Assembly (NCBI GenBank): GCA_039962225.1
Contig: JAMPKV010000003.1
Span: 186,001-250,000, forward strand
Reading direction: 5' to 3'
Source of the DNA: Microcoleus sp. AS-A8
Lineage (GTDB): Bacteria > Cyanobacteriota > Cyanobacteriia > Cyanobacteriales > Coleofasciculaceae
Length of the DNA stretch: 64,000 nucleotides
Made by a program: the position numbers and the translations under genes. Below the pieces are notes generated by a model. It was not told the origin of the DNA, made no database searches, and saw only the letters and a program-made list of their open reading frames with translations. This document shows positions 36,347 to 44,720 of the stretch, piece by piece; within the stretch, counting starts at the first letter, position 1; each line of letters opens with the position of its first letter.

Positions 36347-37582
36347 ATGACAAAACAAGAATTTCTGCTTAAAGCAGACGAATTTCGTTCGCTTCCAGTA
36401 CCGTTTTCTGGAAGGCAAATTAAGTTATGCACTTGCTTCGTCAAAGTGAACGAAGTGCCGGAAGAGTGGTGCGACTGGCTTGAAGTTAACCCGCGAACGC
36501 CGCAGCGAAAAAAGTCGGGAGAGCTGAAGGGGACTGTTGTAAACGGGATGATCGATACCCTGAGTGACGAACCAGAGATGTTTGCTCTCAAGAACCAGGG
36601 TATATTTGTTACTGCCGAAACCGTTCAGTTTGAAAAGGAGACTGGTGGGCAAGGCGTTGTCAAGATTGTAATGACTGACCCTAAGAAGCACGGTGTCGTC
36701 AACGGAGGTCACACCACACAGGTGCTTATGCAGGCTCGGAGTGAGGCTGATTCGTTTCCGAGACTGGATGAAGCCTTTGTGCGTTTGCACATGTACATGG
36801 CTGAGGATGTGAATCCAGCTTTTATTGCAAGCCTTGCTGAGGGTCTAAATCGTTCTCTACAGGTGAATGATCCTAGCTTGGAGAACCTAAAGGGCACATT
36901 CAACAAAATTAAAGATTCCCTCCGAGGCAAGAGAGGAGAAGATCAGATTGCCTACCGTCAAGGGGATAGTGGAGATGTTGATATTACGCAGGTGTTGACA
37001 TGCCTCGCGATGTTCAACTTGGACTTATTTCCAGACCGCAGCACCCATCCTAATAAAATCTTTGGTCAGACAAAGGAAGTGCTGAGAATTTTCACGGACG
37101 ATCAAATGGATTCTAAAACATTGATTTTTGATCGTATAATTCCTCACACCCACGAAATCCTTATGCTGTCTGACCACATTATGCAGAGGGGAATCAGTAA
37201 TCTCGGTAAGCTAAAGGTCAGTAACGCGAAAAAAGGAAACAGAGCTCGGTCGCCAAAAAATCTAAATCGACCAGCTCACTTTGCTGGAGGTAGTATTGAT
37301 GGTCGCTTTCACTTGGGGTGGCTTTATCCTCCTCTAGCTGCATTTCGAGCTAATCTTTCTAAAGAAGCTTGGGATAAGGGTGAATTTAGCTGGCTTTATG
37401 ATCCGTTCACGCTTCTCGATAACACAATCGACGAAATGATAGAAATCGTGAAGCAGGAACACGCTGATAACAACAGAAAACCTGCCGAAGTTGGACGCAA
37501 AGAAGCAGCCTATCGAGGCTGCTACAGCGTAGCGATGATGGAGCTAGCTAAGCTTGGAAAGCTAGAGTTAGCCAAAGTGTAA
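36347..37582 (+). CDS. AIPR-family protein, putative abortive phage infection factor
   Basis: The 411-residue protein carries FALKNQGIFV followed by KHGVVNGGHTTQVLMQA, which matches the AIPR (abortive infection phage resistance) core, usually NxGI and VNGxQT; here the second motif has Gly-His. SLEGLN-like and DLFPDRSTHPNKIFGQ segments follow. Family members occur in phage-defence islands, alone or with restriction genes; the biochemical activity is not well known. AAGGAAAAAAA precedes the ATG. It stands alone, with a terminator after it. Base composition is more balanced than its NRPS neighbours, consistent with transfer. Confidence 0.7.
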   Translation: MTKQEFLLKADEFRSLPVPFSGRQIKLCTCFVKVNEVPEEWCDWLEVNPRTPQRKKSGELKGTVVNGMIDTLSDEPEMFALKNQGIFVTAETVQFEKETGGQGVVKIVMTDPKKHGVVNGGHTTQVLMQARSEADSFPRLDEAFVRLHMYMAEDVNPAFIASLAEGLNRSLQVNDPSLENLKGTFNKIKDSLRGKRGEDQIAYRQGDSGDVDITQVLTCLAMFNLDLFPDRSTHPNKIFGQTKEVLRIFTDDQMDSKTLIFDRIIPHTHEILMLSDHIMQRGISNLGKLKVSNAKKGNRARSPKNLNRPAHFAGGSIDGRFHLGWLYPPLAAFRANLSKEAWDKGEFSWLYDPFTLLDNTIDEMIEIVKQEHADNNRKPAEVGRKEAAYRGCYSVAMMELAKLGKLELAKV

Positions 37583-37613
37583 TCTAAGATTCCGCTATTT
37601 TTTTAGTTACTTT

Positions 37614-37646
37614 GCCGCCTGGTGCATGACATCGGGCGGATTTTTT
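37614..37646 (+). terminator. Terminator after the AIPR gene
   Basis: CCGCC (37615-37619) pairs with GGCGG (37635-37639), followed by A and six T residues. It lies about 35 bases after the AIPR stop. Confidence 0.6.
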
Positions 37647-37765
37647 GCAAACTGAGTAAGGCACAACGATCGCTAGTTCTTCCTGCCAAATATCCAAGCT
37701 TGGCTGTCCATGACGTTTGATCGCTCGAACTTGCGATCGCACCGACAAGTTGCCTCTGCTATTGT

Positions 37766-40318
37766 TTACTTACTGCTACCTCTAATGAGCGTTGCAACCA
37801 TCGTAATTAATTCGGCTGGCTCTACAGGCTTAGCTAGATGTCTCTGAAAACCTGCCGAGACAGCCTGCTTGGAGTCACTCTCACCAGCATAGGCAGTCAA
37901 GGCGATCGCTGGAATCTGTCCTCCTTGCTCTGGCGGCATGGCTCTGATTTCACGCATCAACATATAGCCATCTTTTTCGGGCATTCCAATATCACTCACC
38001 AGTAAATCTGGCTTCAAGAGAGCTAGTGCTGCTAGTGCCTCTCCTGCCGATGCCACTGCTGTCACCACTGCCCCACACTCTTCAAGTGCGAACGTGACAA
38101 ATTCCCGTGAATCAACATCATCATCTACAACCAGAATCTTTAGCTCACTTAAATCTAGGGGACAATCGGGCTGAGTGCCGTCCTCTTGTGTCTGAGAGGG
38201 AATCCTCTGGAGCGGTAGCCTGAGGGTAAAAATTGCCCCCTGATCTTCTCCAGGACTCTCTGCCCAAACAGTCCCGCCGTGGAGTTCTACCAAGTGACGG
38301 ACGATCGCTAAGCCCAATCCCAATCCACCAAATACCCTTGTAATACTGCTATCCGACTGACGGAAGTAATCAAAGACATGGGGCAGAAAATCCGGGCTAA
38401 TCCCTTTTCCTGTATCAATAACTTGAATTTGAGCCTGAGAGTCAACGCACTCCAATCGCACTTCCACTCGACCTCCATCGGGTGTGAATTTAACGGCGTT
38501 GGAGAGCAAATTCCAGACCACTTGCTGCAAACGGTTTGGATCGCCTGCAACCAGCCCCACAGAGGAGTCAATCACACTCTGAATCTGAATCGACTTAGCT
38601 TGAGCTGCCAAGCGCACCGTTTCCATCGCCGCTTCAATTGTGGTTGTCAGAGCAACCGGACAGACATTCAAACTGAGCTTGCCTCGCAGAATCCGAGAAA
38701 CATCCAGCAAGTCTTCAATCAGTTGAATCTGCAACTTAGCATTGCGCTCGATGGTTTCTAGAGCGCGATCGGCAGTTTTCTGATCAAATGTGCGCGATCG
38801 CAGAAGTTTTGCCCAGCCGAGTATGGGATTGAGTGGCGTTCGCAACTCATGGGAGAGGACAGCGAGAAACTCATCTTTGATGCGATTTGCCGCTTCTGCT
38901 TGTGCGCGTGCCTCCTGTTCGCGAGCGAGTAGTTGGTTGCGTTCGTCTTCCGCTTGCTTGTGCTTAGTAACGTCGCGCATGATTTTCGCAAACCCCCGCA
39001 GCTTTCCCCTCTCATCTCGTAGAGGTGTGACGATGCCACTCCCCCAGAAACGGGAACCGTCTTTCCGCACATGCCAGCGTTCATTCTCAGCCCGACCTTC
39101 TGCCTCTGCCTTGTCTATTTCCCGCTTGTCTTCGCCCTGCTCCCGGTCTTCAGGTGTAAAGATAATGGAGCCAGATTGACCCAATATCTCGGCTTCCTGA
39201 TAGCCTAAAATGCGTTCTGCTCCTAAATTCCAACGGGTAATACGCCTCTGGGTATCGAGGAAGAAAATGGCGTAATCTTTGACATTCTCCAACAACAGGT
39301 GGAACCGCTCTTCACTTATCCGCAGCGCCTCTTCTGACTGCTTGCGATTGCTGATATCCCGAAAATAAATCGAAAGCCCTTCTGCACAGGGATAGGCGTG
39401 AATTTCAAACCATTTATTTAACGGCGGGTATAACTGTTCAAAATCAACCGTGACCCGACCTACCATCGCTTGCTGAAATTTTCGCTCAAACGCCGTCCCC
39501 ACCGCCTCTGGAAACGCCTCCTGCCAAACCTGCTTGCCAAGCAGTTCTTCACGAGGTGTCTGCAAAAGCCGTCCTGCTTCTTCATTGACGTAGGTGAAGT
39601 ACCAATTGCGATCGACAGTGGTGAAGCCGTCAGTAATACTTTCGAGAATGCTTGTGATTCTCTCCTGTGCCTGATGTGCTTCATCGCGTGCCCTTGCCAA
39701 TTCCTCATTGGCGGCTTGTAGCTGTCTATTGACCTCCTGTAACTCTTGCGCCCTCATATAGATGTCGGCTTCCATGTGCTCGGTACGTTTTTGCAACGCT
39801 TCGCTGAGCTTGTGTTCCTTGATTTCCTGCTGCTTGAGGCGGATGAACTCCGTTACGTCCTCGACACGATGGATGATATAGGTGAGCTGTCCGTCCGTTC
39901 CAAAGACCGGTGAATTCACGGGACTCCAATATCGTTCTTCAAATCCACCCCCCTCGGATTCGGGGCGAGGAATGTCGTACTTCTGCACTGCCATTGTATG
40001 CGACGCCCGATTTTGCCGCACGCTCTCCAGTGAGGCTCGCAGGTTACGAACTCCCGTAGCAGTTGGTTCGTCAGGATTATTAGGGAAGACATCAAAAAGG
40101 CTACGTCCCAGAATCTCCTCACGTTTCGTCATCGTTGCCCACAAGTAAGCATTACTCGCCGCCACGATTGTAAAATCTGGTGTCAATACAAGATATGAGC
40201 CTGGTGCTGACTCAAACAGAGCTTGAAAGTCAGGTGTTGGCACAGAAGTTGAGCTGTCGGTCATGGTTGACTGAGCATTGCTTCTACTTGCTTTCTTTGT
40301 TAAGGAGAATAGCTTCAT
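37766..40318 (-). CDS. Hybrid sensor histidine kinase (PAS x3, HisKA, HATPase, REC)
   Basis: The 850-residue protein has three PAS regions (about 30-150, 225-340 and 350-465), a coiled-coil (about 160-220), HisKA with FLAVLSHELRTPLNP (His490), an ATPase N-box (RLQQVVWNLLSNAVKF), and G1/G2 boxes DTGKGI and GGLGLGLAIV. A C-terminal receiver follows, with VSDIGMP (Asp776). No transmembrane segment is visible, so sensing is cytoplasmic. The phosphate would go from His490 to Asp776 or on to another partner; no separate regulator is nearby. PAS ligands are unknown. Confidence 0.93.
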   Translation of the reverse strand: MKLFSLTKKASRSNAQSTMTDSSTSVPTPDFQALFESAPGSYLVLTPDFTIVAASNAYLWATMTKREEILGRSLFDVFPNNPDEPTATGVRNLRASLESVRQNRASHTMAVQKYDIPRPESEGGGFEERYWSPVNSPVFGTDGQLTYIIHRVEDVTEFIRLKQQEIKEHKLSEALQKRTEHMEADIYMRAQELQEVNRQLQAANEELARARDEAHQAQERITSILESITDGFTTVDRNWYFTYVNEEAGRLLQTPREELLGKQVWQEAFPEAVGTAFERKFQQAMVGRVTVDFEQLYPPLNKWFEIHAYPCAEGLSIYFRDISNRKQSEEALRISEERFHLLLENVKDYAIFFLDTQRRITRWNLGAERILGYQEAEILGQSGSIIFTPEDREQGEDKREIDKAEAEGRAENERWHVRKDGSRFWGSGIVTPLRDERGKLRGFAKIMRDVTKHKQAEDERNQLLAREQEARAQAEAANRIKDEFLAVLSHELRTPLNPILGWAKLLRSRTFDQKTADRALETIERNAKLQIQLIEDLLDVSRILRGKLSLNVCPVALTTTIEAAMETVRLAAQAKSIQIQSVIDSSVGLVAGDPNRLQQVVWNLLSNAVKFTPDGGRVEVRLECVDSQAQIQVIDTGKGISPDFLPHVFDYFRQSDSSITRVFGGLGLGLAIVRHLVELHGGTVWAESPGEDQGAIFTLRLPLQRIPSQTQEDGTQPDCPLDLSELKILVVDDDVDSREFVTFALEECGAVVTAVASAGEALAALALLKPDLLVSDIGMPEKDGYMLMREIRAMPPEQGGQIPAIALTAYAGESDSKQAVSAGFQRHLAKPVEPAELITMVATLIRGSSK

Positions 40319-40770
40319 AGGACGAGTCTCACGAGAAACGGGTACTAAAGCTAGAGCTTTAGTTTTAGCACGGCTGGCTTTTACGCTTTTAATTACTCTA
40401 GATAATTGTGCGAGCGCCTTCCCAACGCCAGGAACTACCGTTGGATAGGAAACGGGTTCTCGTCCAAGACTTCCTACCTGCGTTCCTCAGATACGGGTTC
40501 TGCTCCGCACTAGGGAGACCCTTTTGCTACAAGTTGAATTATCAATCCCTAGGCTCCTGAATTTGAGGCAGCAATGCATCCTCCAGACGCGAATTGCTTT
40601 CCTATAACAGAAAAACGATTAAGTTACTGTATTCCTTTACACAATTTGCATTAACAGAATAGCACATCTCCAGATAGATAGGTGGAAAGGATCAGGAATG
40701 GTAAATTTGGATACATATACAAGAGAAATGCCTATTTATTCATTTGGTGAAGATTAGTTAAGAAATAGAA
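40319..40770. other. Intergenic region upstream of the histidine kinase
   Basis: No gene is seen. GGAAACGGGTTCTCG and CAGATACGGGTTCTGC near 40450 and 40495 are loose repeats. The promoters of the kinase (minus) and the DUF1816 gene (plus) must be here. Confidence 0.35.
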
Positions 40771-41154
40771 ATGATCATGCTCAACGCCAAACCATCAAAA
40801 GAACACTTGCAATTAGGCTCTTCAATACCAAATTTAAAGCTGTTGCAAGCCATTATTAACAAATTTTTAGAAAATACCGAAGAGTTTTTTACGTCTTACT
40901 TGGAGAAGACGGGAAAGGCTTGGTGGGTTGAAATTGTCACCAAAAAGCCCGACTGCACTTACTACTTCGGACCGTTTGCTTCTCACAGGGAGGCTCAAGT
41001 TTCTCAACTCGGCTACATTGAAGACTTAGAACGGGAAAGACCCCAATTAATTGCGATCGAAATTAAGCAGTGTCAGCCAAAATATCTCACGATTTTTGAC
41101 GATGAAGGGAGAGAGAAAATTGACAGGAATATTTCACGAGACATTAGCGCTTAG
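40771..41154 (+). CDS. DUF1816 domain protein
   Basis: A 127-residue protein whose middle (AWWVEIVTKKPDCTYYFGPFASHREAQVSQLGYIEDLERER) matches DUF1816, a small cyanobacterial domain also found beside CpcD-like linkers. An in-frame ATG at 40777 is an equally good start. The N-terminal 40 residues are unmatched. Function unknown. Confidence 0.75.
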   Translation: MIMLNAKPSKEHLQLGSSIPNLKLLQAIINKFLENTEEFFTSYLEKTGKAWWVEIVTKKPDCTYYFGPFASHREAQVSQLGYIEDLERERPQLIAIEIKQCQPKYLTIFDDEGREKIDRNISRDISA

Positions 41155-41159
41155 TTAAT

Positions 41160-41195
41160 TTATGGCGGAGGTGGCAAACTCCTAATCCGCCATAA
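41160..41195. terminator. Hairpin between convergent genes
   Basis: TTATGGCGGA and TCCGCCATAA form a perfect ten-base stem between the DUF1816 gene and the GCS2-type gene. There is no clear T tract on either side, so termination is likely but not certain. Confidence 0.5.
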
Positions 41196-41227
41196 TATGA
41201 ACTAGCCTAAAATCCTCTTTTCTAGAC

Positions 41228-42343
41228 TCACGCTACCTCTTTTGCGGTTTCTTGGACGATGAAATCGACGACATCCTCTAAACGCCCTGTTCGCTTATAA
41301 ACTTCACGCTGCCGTGTTGCGCCCGTCCCGCGCTGCATCGTTTCACGCACAAGAGACGAAACTTCCTCCCATTCTCCATACTCCTCAAGCGCTGGTCGCA
41401 CAAAGGTGAGAAAGCTCTCAACCAGCTCACGCGATGGGACAGTTTTCATAGTGCCAACGTCGATTAAATCCTCATCTAATCCATACCGTGCCGCACGCCA
41501 GTGAGCAGCGCGGATCAGCTCGTGGCGCACAGCGGGAAACGGTTTATCATGCATCGCTTGTTCGTAACACGTTCGTGCTAAAGCACGCACAAGCCCCGCC
41601 ACCATTACCGCTTCGTCCACTGTCTGGCAGACATCCGTGACTCGAAACTCTACTGTCGGGAAGCGCTCTGACATACGCACGTCCCAGTAAATCTTCGTCG
41701 CCTCCTCTACACTTTTCGTCTCCACCAGAGCTTTTACAATCGCTTCGTACTCGGCTATTGACTCAAAAATGAGCGGCGGTCCGGATAGGGGCCATCGGCT
41801 CCAAATCTCGGTACGATAACTTGCATAGCCTGTATCCGTACCCAACCAGAAAGGTGAGGATGCCGACAGCGCCAGGAGTGGGGAGAGCCACACACGGGAA
41901 CGGTTCATCACCTGGATGGCTAATTCGCGATCGCTTATTCCCACATGCACATGACAGCCAAAGATGACCAGCTCGCGTGTAAGTTGTTGATAATCTCGCA
42001 TCAACGTGACATAACGTTCTTTGGATGTGATCTGCTGTTCATCCCAGTGCGAGAACGGGTGCGTCCCGGCAGCCGCGATTTGGTTTCCGTCTTTTTCGGC
42101 TGCCGCAATCACTTCCCGCCGCAAACGGACTAGCTCAGAACGCACCTCTGCTAGTGTTTTACAGATTGGTGTACCAATTTCAATTTGCGATCGCTGAGCT
42201 TCCGGCTGCACTTCTTCACCCAGTGCTTTCTGGGCTAGAGGGAGAACTTTTTCTACACGCGAACACAACTCACGCGTCACGGGGTTGATAATTTGATATT
42301 CTTCTTCGACACCAATGGTGAATTCTTCAGTCTGGGATGACAT
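41228..42343 (-). CDS. Carboxylate-amine ligase, GCS2 (YbdK) type
   Basis: The 371-residue protein starts with FTIGVEEEYQIINPVTRELC, the GCS2 hallmark, and has GTHPFSHW, FGCHVHVGISDRELAI, and TVEFRVTDVCQTVDEAVMVAGLVRAL. The family makes weak gamma-glutamyl bonds (e.g. glutamate-cysteine) in some bacteria; in cyanobacteria the main GSH pathway gene is of a related class. The exact amine is not predictable. Confidence 0.87.
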   Translation of the reverse strand: MSSQTEEFTIGVEEEYQIINPVTRELCSRVEKVLPLAQKALGEEVQPEAQRSQIEIGTPICKTLAEVRSELVRLRREVIAAAEKDGNQIAAAGTHPFSHWDEQQITSKERYVTLMRDYQQLTRELVIFGCHVHVGISDRELAIQVMNRSRVWLSPLLALSASSPFWLGTDTGYASYRTEIWSRWPLSGPPLIFESIAEYEAIVKALVETKSVEEATKIYWDVRMSERFPTVEFRVTDVCQTVDEAVMVAGLVRALARTCYEQAMHDKPFPAVRHELIRAAHWRAARYGLDEDLIDVGTMKTVPSRELVESFLTFVRPALEEYGEWEEVSSLVRETMQRGTGATRQREVYKRTGRLEDVVDFIVQETAKEVA

Positions 42344-42571
42344 GCCTGGTGTCTCCTTTGCTTAGAAAGCGAACCCTGTCTACCGGGAGCCGCAACTCTT
42401 GTGTCAATGGCAGCTATCCTACCCTCGAATTCTCCACGGCTTCCTTATGCTTAAGTTAATCGCTACTACAGAGCATTCACATATACCGGATGACATAAAG
42501 CGAGATCGCTTTTAGGGCGGAAGCACTTACTCAACTGATAACCTGATTGGAAGTGAAGTTCGTTCACCCCC

Positions 42572-43492
42572 ATGAACTCAGAACATCCTGCATCTAGAGC
42601 CTTACTCGCCTTCCTTGAATCAGAACTATCTCAGAATCGCGCTCTTGGCGATTACCAAACCATGCTGAGGGCGCTATGGAACAAACGAGAAAATCCCGCC
42701 TTAACTCAGACTCCAACAAAATTGCCAGTGGGGTATCGGAGTCTTGCTGTACGAGAGTATGTGCGCCAAAACTTCGGCGCTTTACTGCCGTACTGGGGGC
42801 CAACTGCCATTCGGGGCGATCTAACCGAGAAGAAAGCGCATATCAGTACTTTTATTAGCCTTGTCAACGAATTACCTAACGATGCTGCTGAAATTAATAG
42901 AGTATTCGAGTCGGCTGCGAAAAGGGTGGCAGATCACATTAATGCCAAGTCTCCCATTATCCAATTACCAACGGCTGGTAAACCGCAACAGATATTGACC
43001 CAGTTGCTTGCTACAAAAAGCCGAGGCAGAGTTCAGCAAGGCGTCGTATATGCACTGCTAAAATTTTTATACGATGGAGTTCCTAATATCACCGTGCGTA
43101 CAAAAGCAGTATTTGCTGGCGACGCCCAAAGCGGACCAAGAGGTGATGTTGAGGTAATTGAAAATGACGGTAAAATTCGGTCGGTATTCGAGGTTAAAGC
43201 TCAACGGCTTAATCTATCTATTTATGAAGAAGTTGTCCGCACCCATAGCGTCACTGGAGAGCGCGATTACCCGGTTTTTATTCTGGCTGATAATTTTCAA
43301 GCTGATTTGTTTGAAGAATACCAAGACGTTTTTATTATCAGGCTTCGAGACTTCTGTCTCACTATCTTGGCAGAGATTGTTTCATCCAAGGGCTTGTCCT
43401 CGGATGAATCAATTCGCCGTGTATTAGACGTTTACAACAGCGATTTTTGCGACCTGATTCAACAAGACAGAACGCTGCGAGTTGACTACTAA
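42572..43492 (+). CDS. Type II restriction endonuclease (possibly SacI-like)
   Basis: The 306-residue protein contains a PD-(D/E)xK-type core: SGPRGDVEV with Asp192 and, 15 residues later, FEVKAQ with Glu207 and Lys209. The early part is helical, with a LLPYWGPTAIRGDLTEKKAHISTF segment I recall from SacI-type endonucleases; that sub-family is a tentative call. It is convergent with a C5 methyltransferase, and their coding ends overlap by 69 bases. Without the partner the host would be cut. Confidence 0.8.
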   Translation: MNSEHPASRALLAFLESELSQNRALGDYQTMLRALWNKRENPALTQTPTKLPVGYRSLAVREYVRQNFGALLPYWGPTAIRGDLTEKKAHISTFISLVNELPNDAAEINRVFESAAKRVADHINAKSPIIQLPTAGKPQQILTQLLATKSRGRVQQGVVYALLKFLYDGVPNITVRTKAVFAGDAQSGPRGDVEVIENDGKIRSVFEVKAQRLNLSIYEEVVRTHSVTGERDYPVFILADNFQADLFEEYQDVFIIRLRDFCLTILAEIVSSKGLSSDESIRRVLDVYNSDFCDLIQQDRTLRVDY

Positions 43493-44677
43493 ATGGCGCT
43501 TGATTTCGTGACCAACCCAAGCGACAACAGGCACTGCAACAGCATCCCCAAAAGCATAGCGACCAACGCTCTGGTTTTCTGGAATCCAAAAGCTATCTTC
43601 GACTCCTTGAAGGCGTCCATACTCTCGCGCTGTCATATATCGCATTTTGATTTGAACGGGTGACACAACGATGAGAATTTGCCGACTGCTACCACCCGAT
43701 CCAGTTCGCAAGCAACCAGCAATTCCGTCGTCTCGTGTCTCCAGGCAAACTAAACCTTTACGCATCCGGCGGTAAGCCGTTAAGTACACAGTTTTTCCGC
43801 TTGTTCGCGCCAATTGCTTTGCGTTCTCTAAGCGCTTTTTGCTGTTGTCCCTGATGTAGGATAACTCTCGTATCAGCTCAGTATCCTTAAACCACTTCTG
43901 GTGGTCGTTTGTCTCCACTAAGTCGGCTAAAATTGTCTTCCTTGTTGGTAAGGGCGATAGCTCCAAAAAGTTCCAAGATAAATCTGGGTTAGCGATAATC
44001 AGCTTTTGAACAGCTAGCGGACGGCAAGGATGCTGGAAATAAACACTGTGATTATCCTCCAGGGTCTGAGTTACTCTTCTAGATTCAGATGTGTTCAAAC
44101 CGATAATGAAAACACGCGGACGGCTTTGCGGTACGAAGTAGACCGCATTAATAATCAGAACATCACATGAATAGCCTAATTTGTTAAGTGAAAAAATAAC
44201 TTCTCGAATATCCTTTCCGTTACCTGAGTTCAAAAGACCAGTAACGTTCTCGATCAATACTGCTTGCGGCAGTCGTTTCTCAGTGGCAAGCTCATTTAGG
44301 ATACGAATGAATTTAAAGAAGGTGGTGCTGCGATCGCCTGTCAAACCTTGACGGTTGCCTGCTAAGGACAAGTCTTGGCAAGGAAATGAGGCTGTTACCA
44401 GCGTGACATCTGGAATATTACTGCCGTGAAGATTGGCTATATCGTCAATCTGAAGGTGAACATTGCCGAAGTTTTTGGCGTATATTTCACCTTTAACTTG
44501 ATTAATATCATTGGCAAACACGCAGTTAAAGCCAACCTGCTCAAGCCCCTTACGCACTAAACCTATGCCTGCAAAAAATTCAGCAAATTGCAGGTGGTTT
44601 TGACGGGTGGCTGATTGCAAAGTTTCAATCACTAGGAAATCTTCTGCTCGGTTTCCATACAGTATCACAAGCGCCAT
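43424..44677 (-). CDS. DNA (cytosine-5-)-methyltransferase
   Basis: The start is at ATG 44677; one codon earlier is a TTG. The protein has motif I (FAEFFAGIGLVRKGLEQ), motif IV with the catalytic Cys100 (SFPCQDLSLAGN), motif VI (IENVTGL), motif VIII (QSRPRVFIIG), motif IX (REYGRLQGV) and motif X (FGDAVAVPVVAWVG). A target-recognition stretch lies at about residues 195-340. It is the modification partner of the convergent endonuclease. It starts only 43 bases after the stop of the NRPS upstream, on the same strand, so read-through expression is possible. Confidence 0.92.
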   Translation of the reverse strand: MALVILYGNRAEDFLVIETLQSATRQNHLQFAEFFAGIGLVRKGLEQVGFNCVFANDINQVKGEIYAKNFGNVHLQIDDIANLHGSNIPDVTLVTASFPCQDLSLAGNRQGLTGDRSTTFFKFIRILNELATEKRLPQAVLIENVTGLLNSGNGKDIREVIFSLNKLGYSCDVLIINAVYFVPQSRPRVFIIGLNTSESRRVTQTLEDNHSVYFQHPCRPLAVQKLIIANPDLSWNFLELSPLPTRKTILADLVETNDHQKWFKDTELIRELSYIRDNSKKRLENAKQLARTSGKTVYLTAYRRMRKGLVCLETRDDGIAGCLRTGSGGSSRQILIVVSPVQIKMRYMTAREYGRLQGVEDSFWIPENQSVGRYAFGDAVAVPVVAWVGHEIKRHLVVNSQRSVLLNQVAKIAVVNV

Positions 44678-44720
44678 CAACTGCTCACTTGACTAAAGCA
44701 GTTGTCACAAAGATTCTGGC

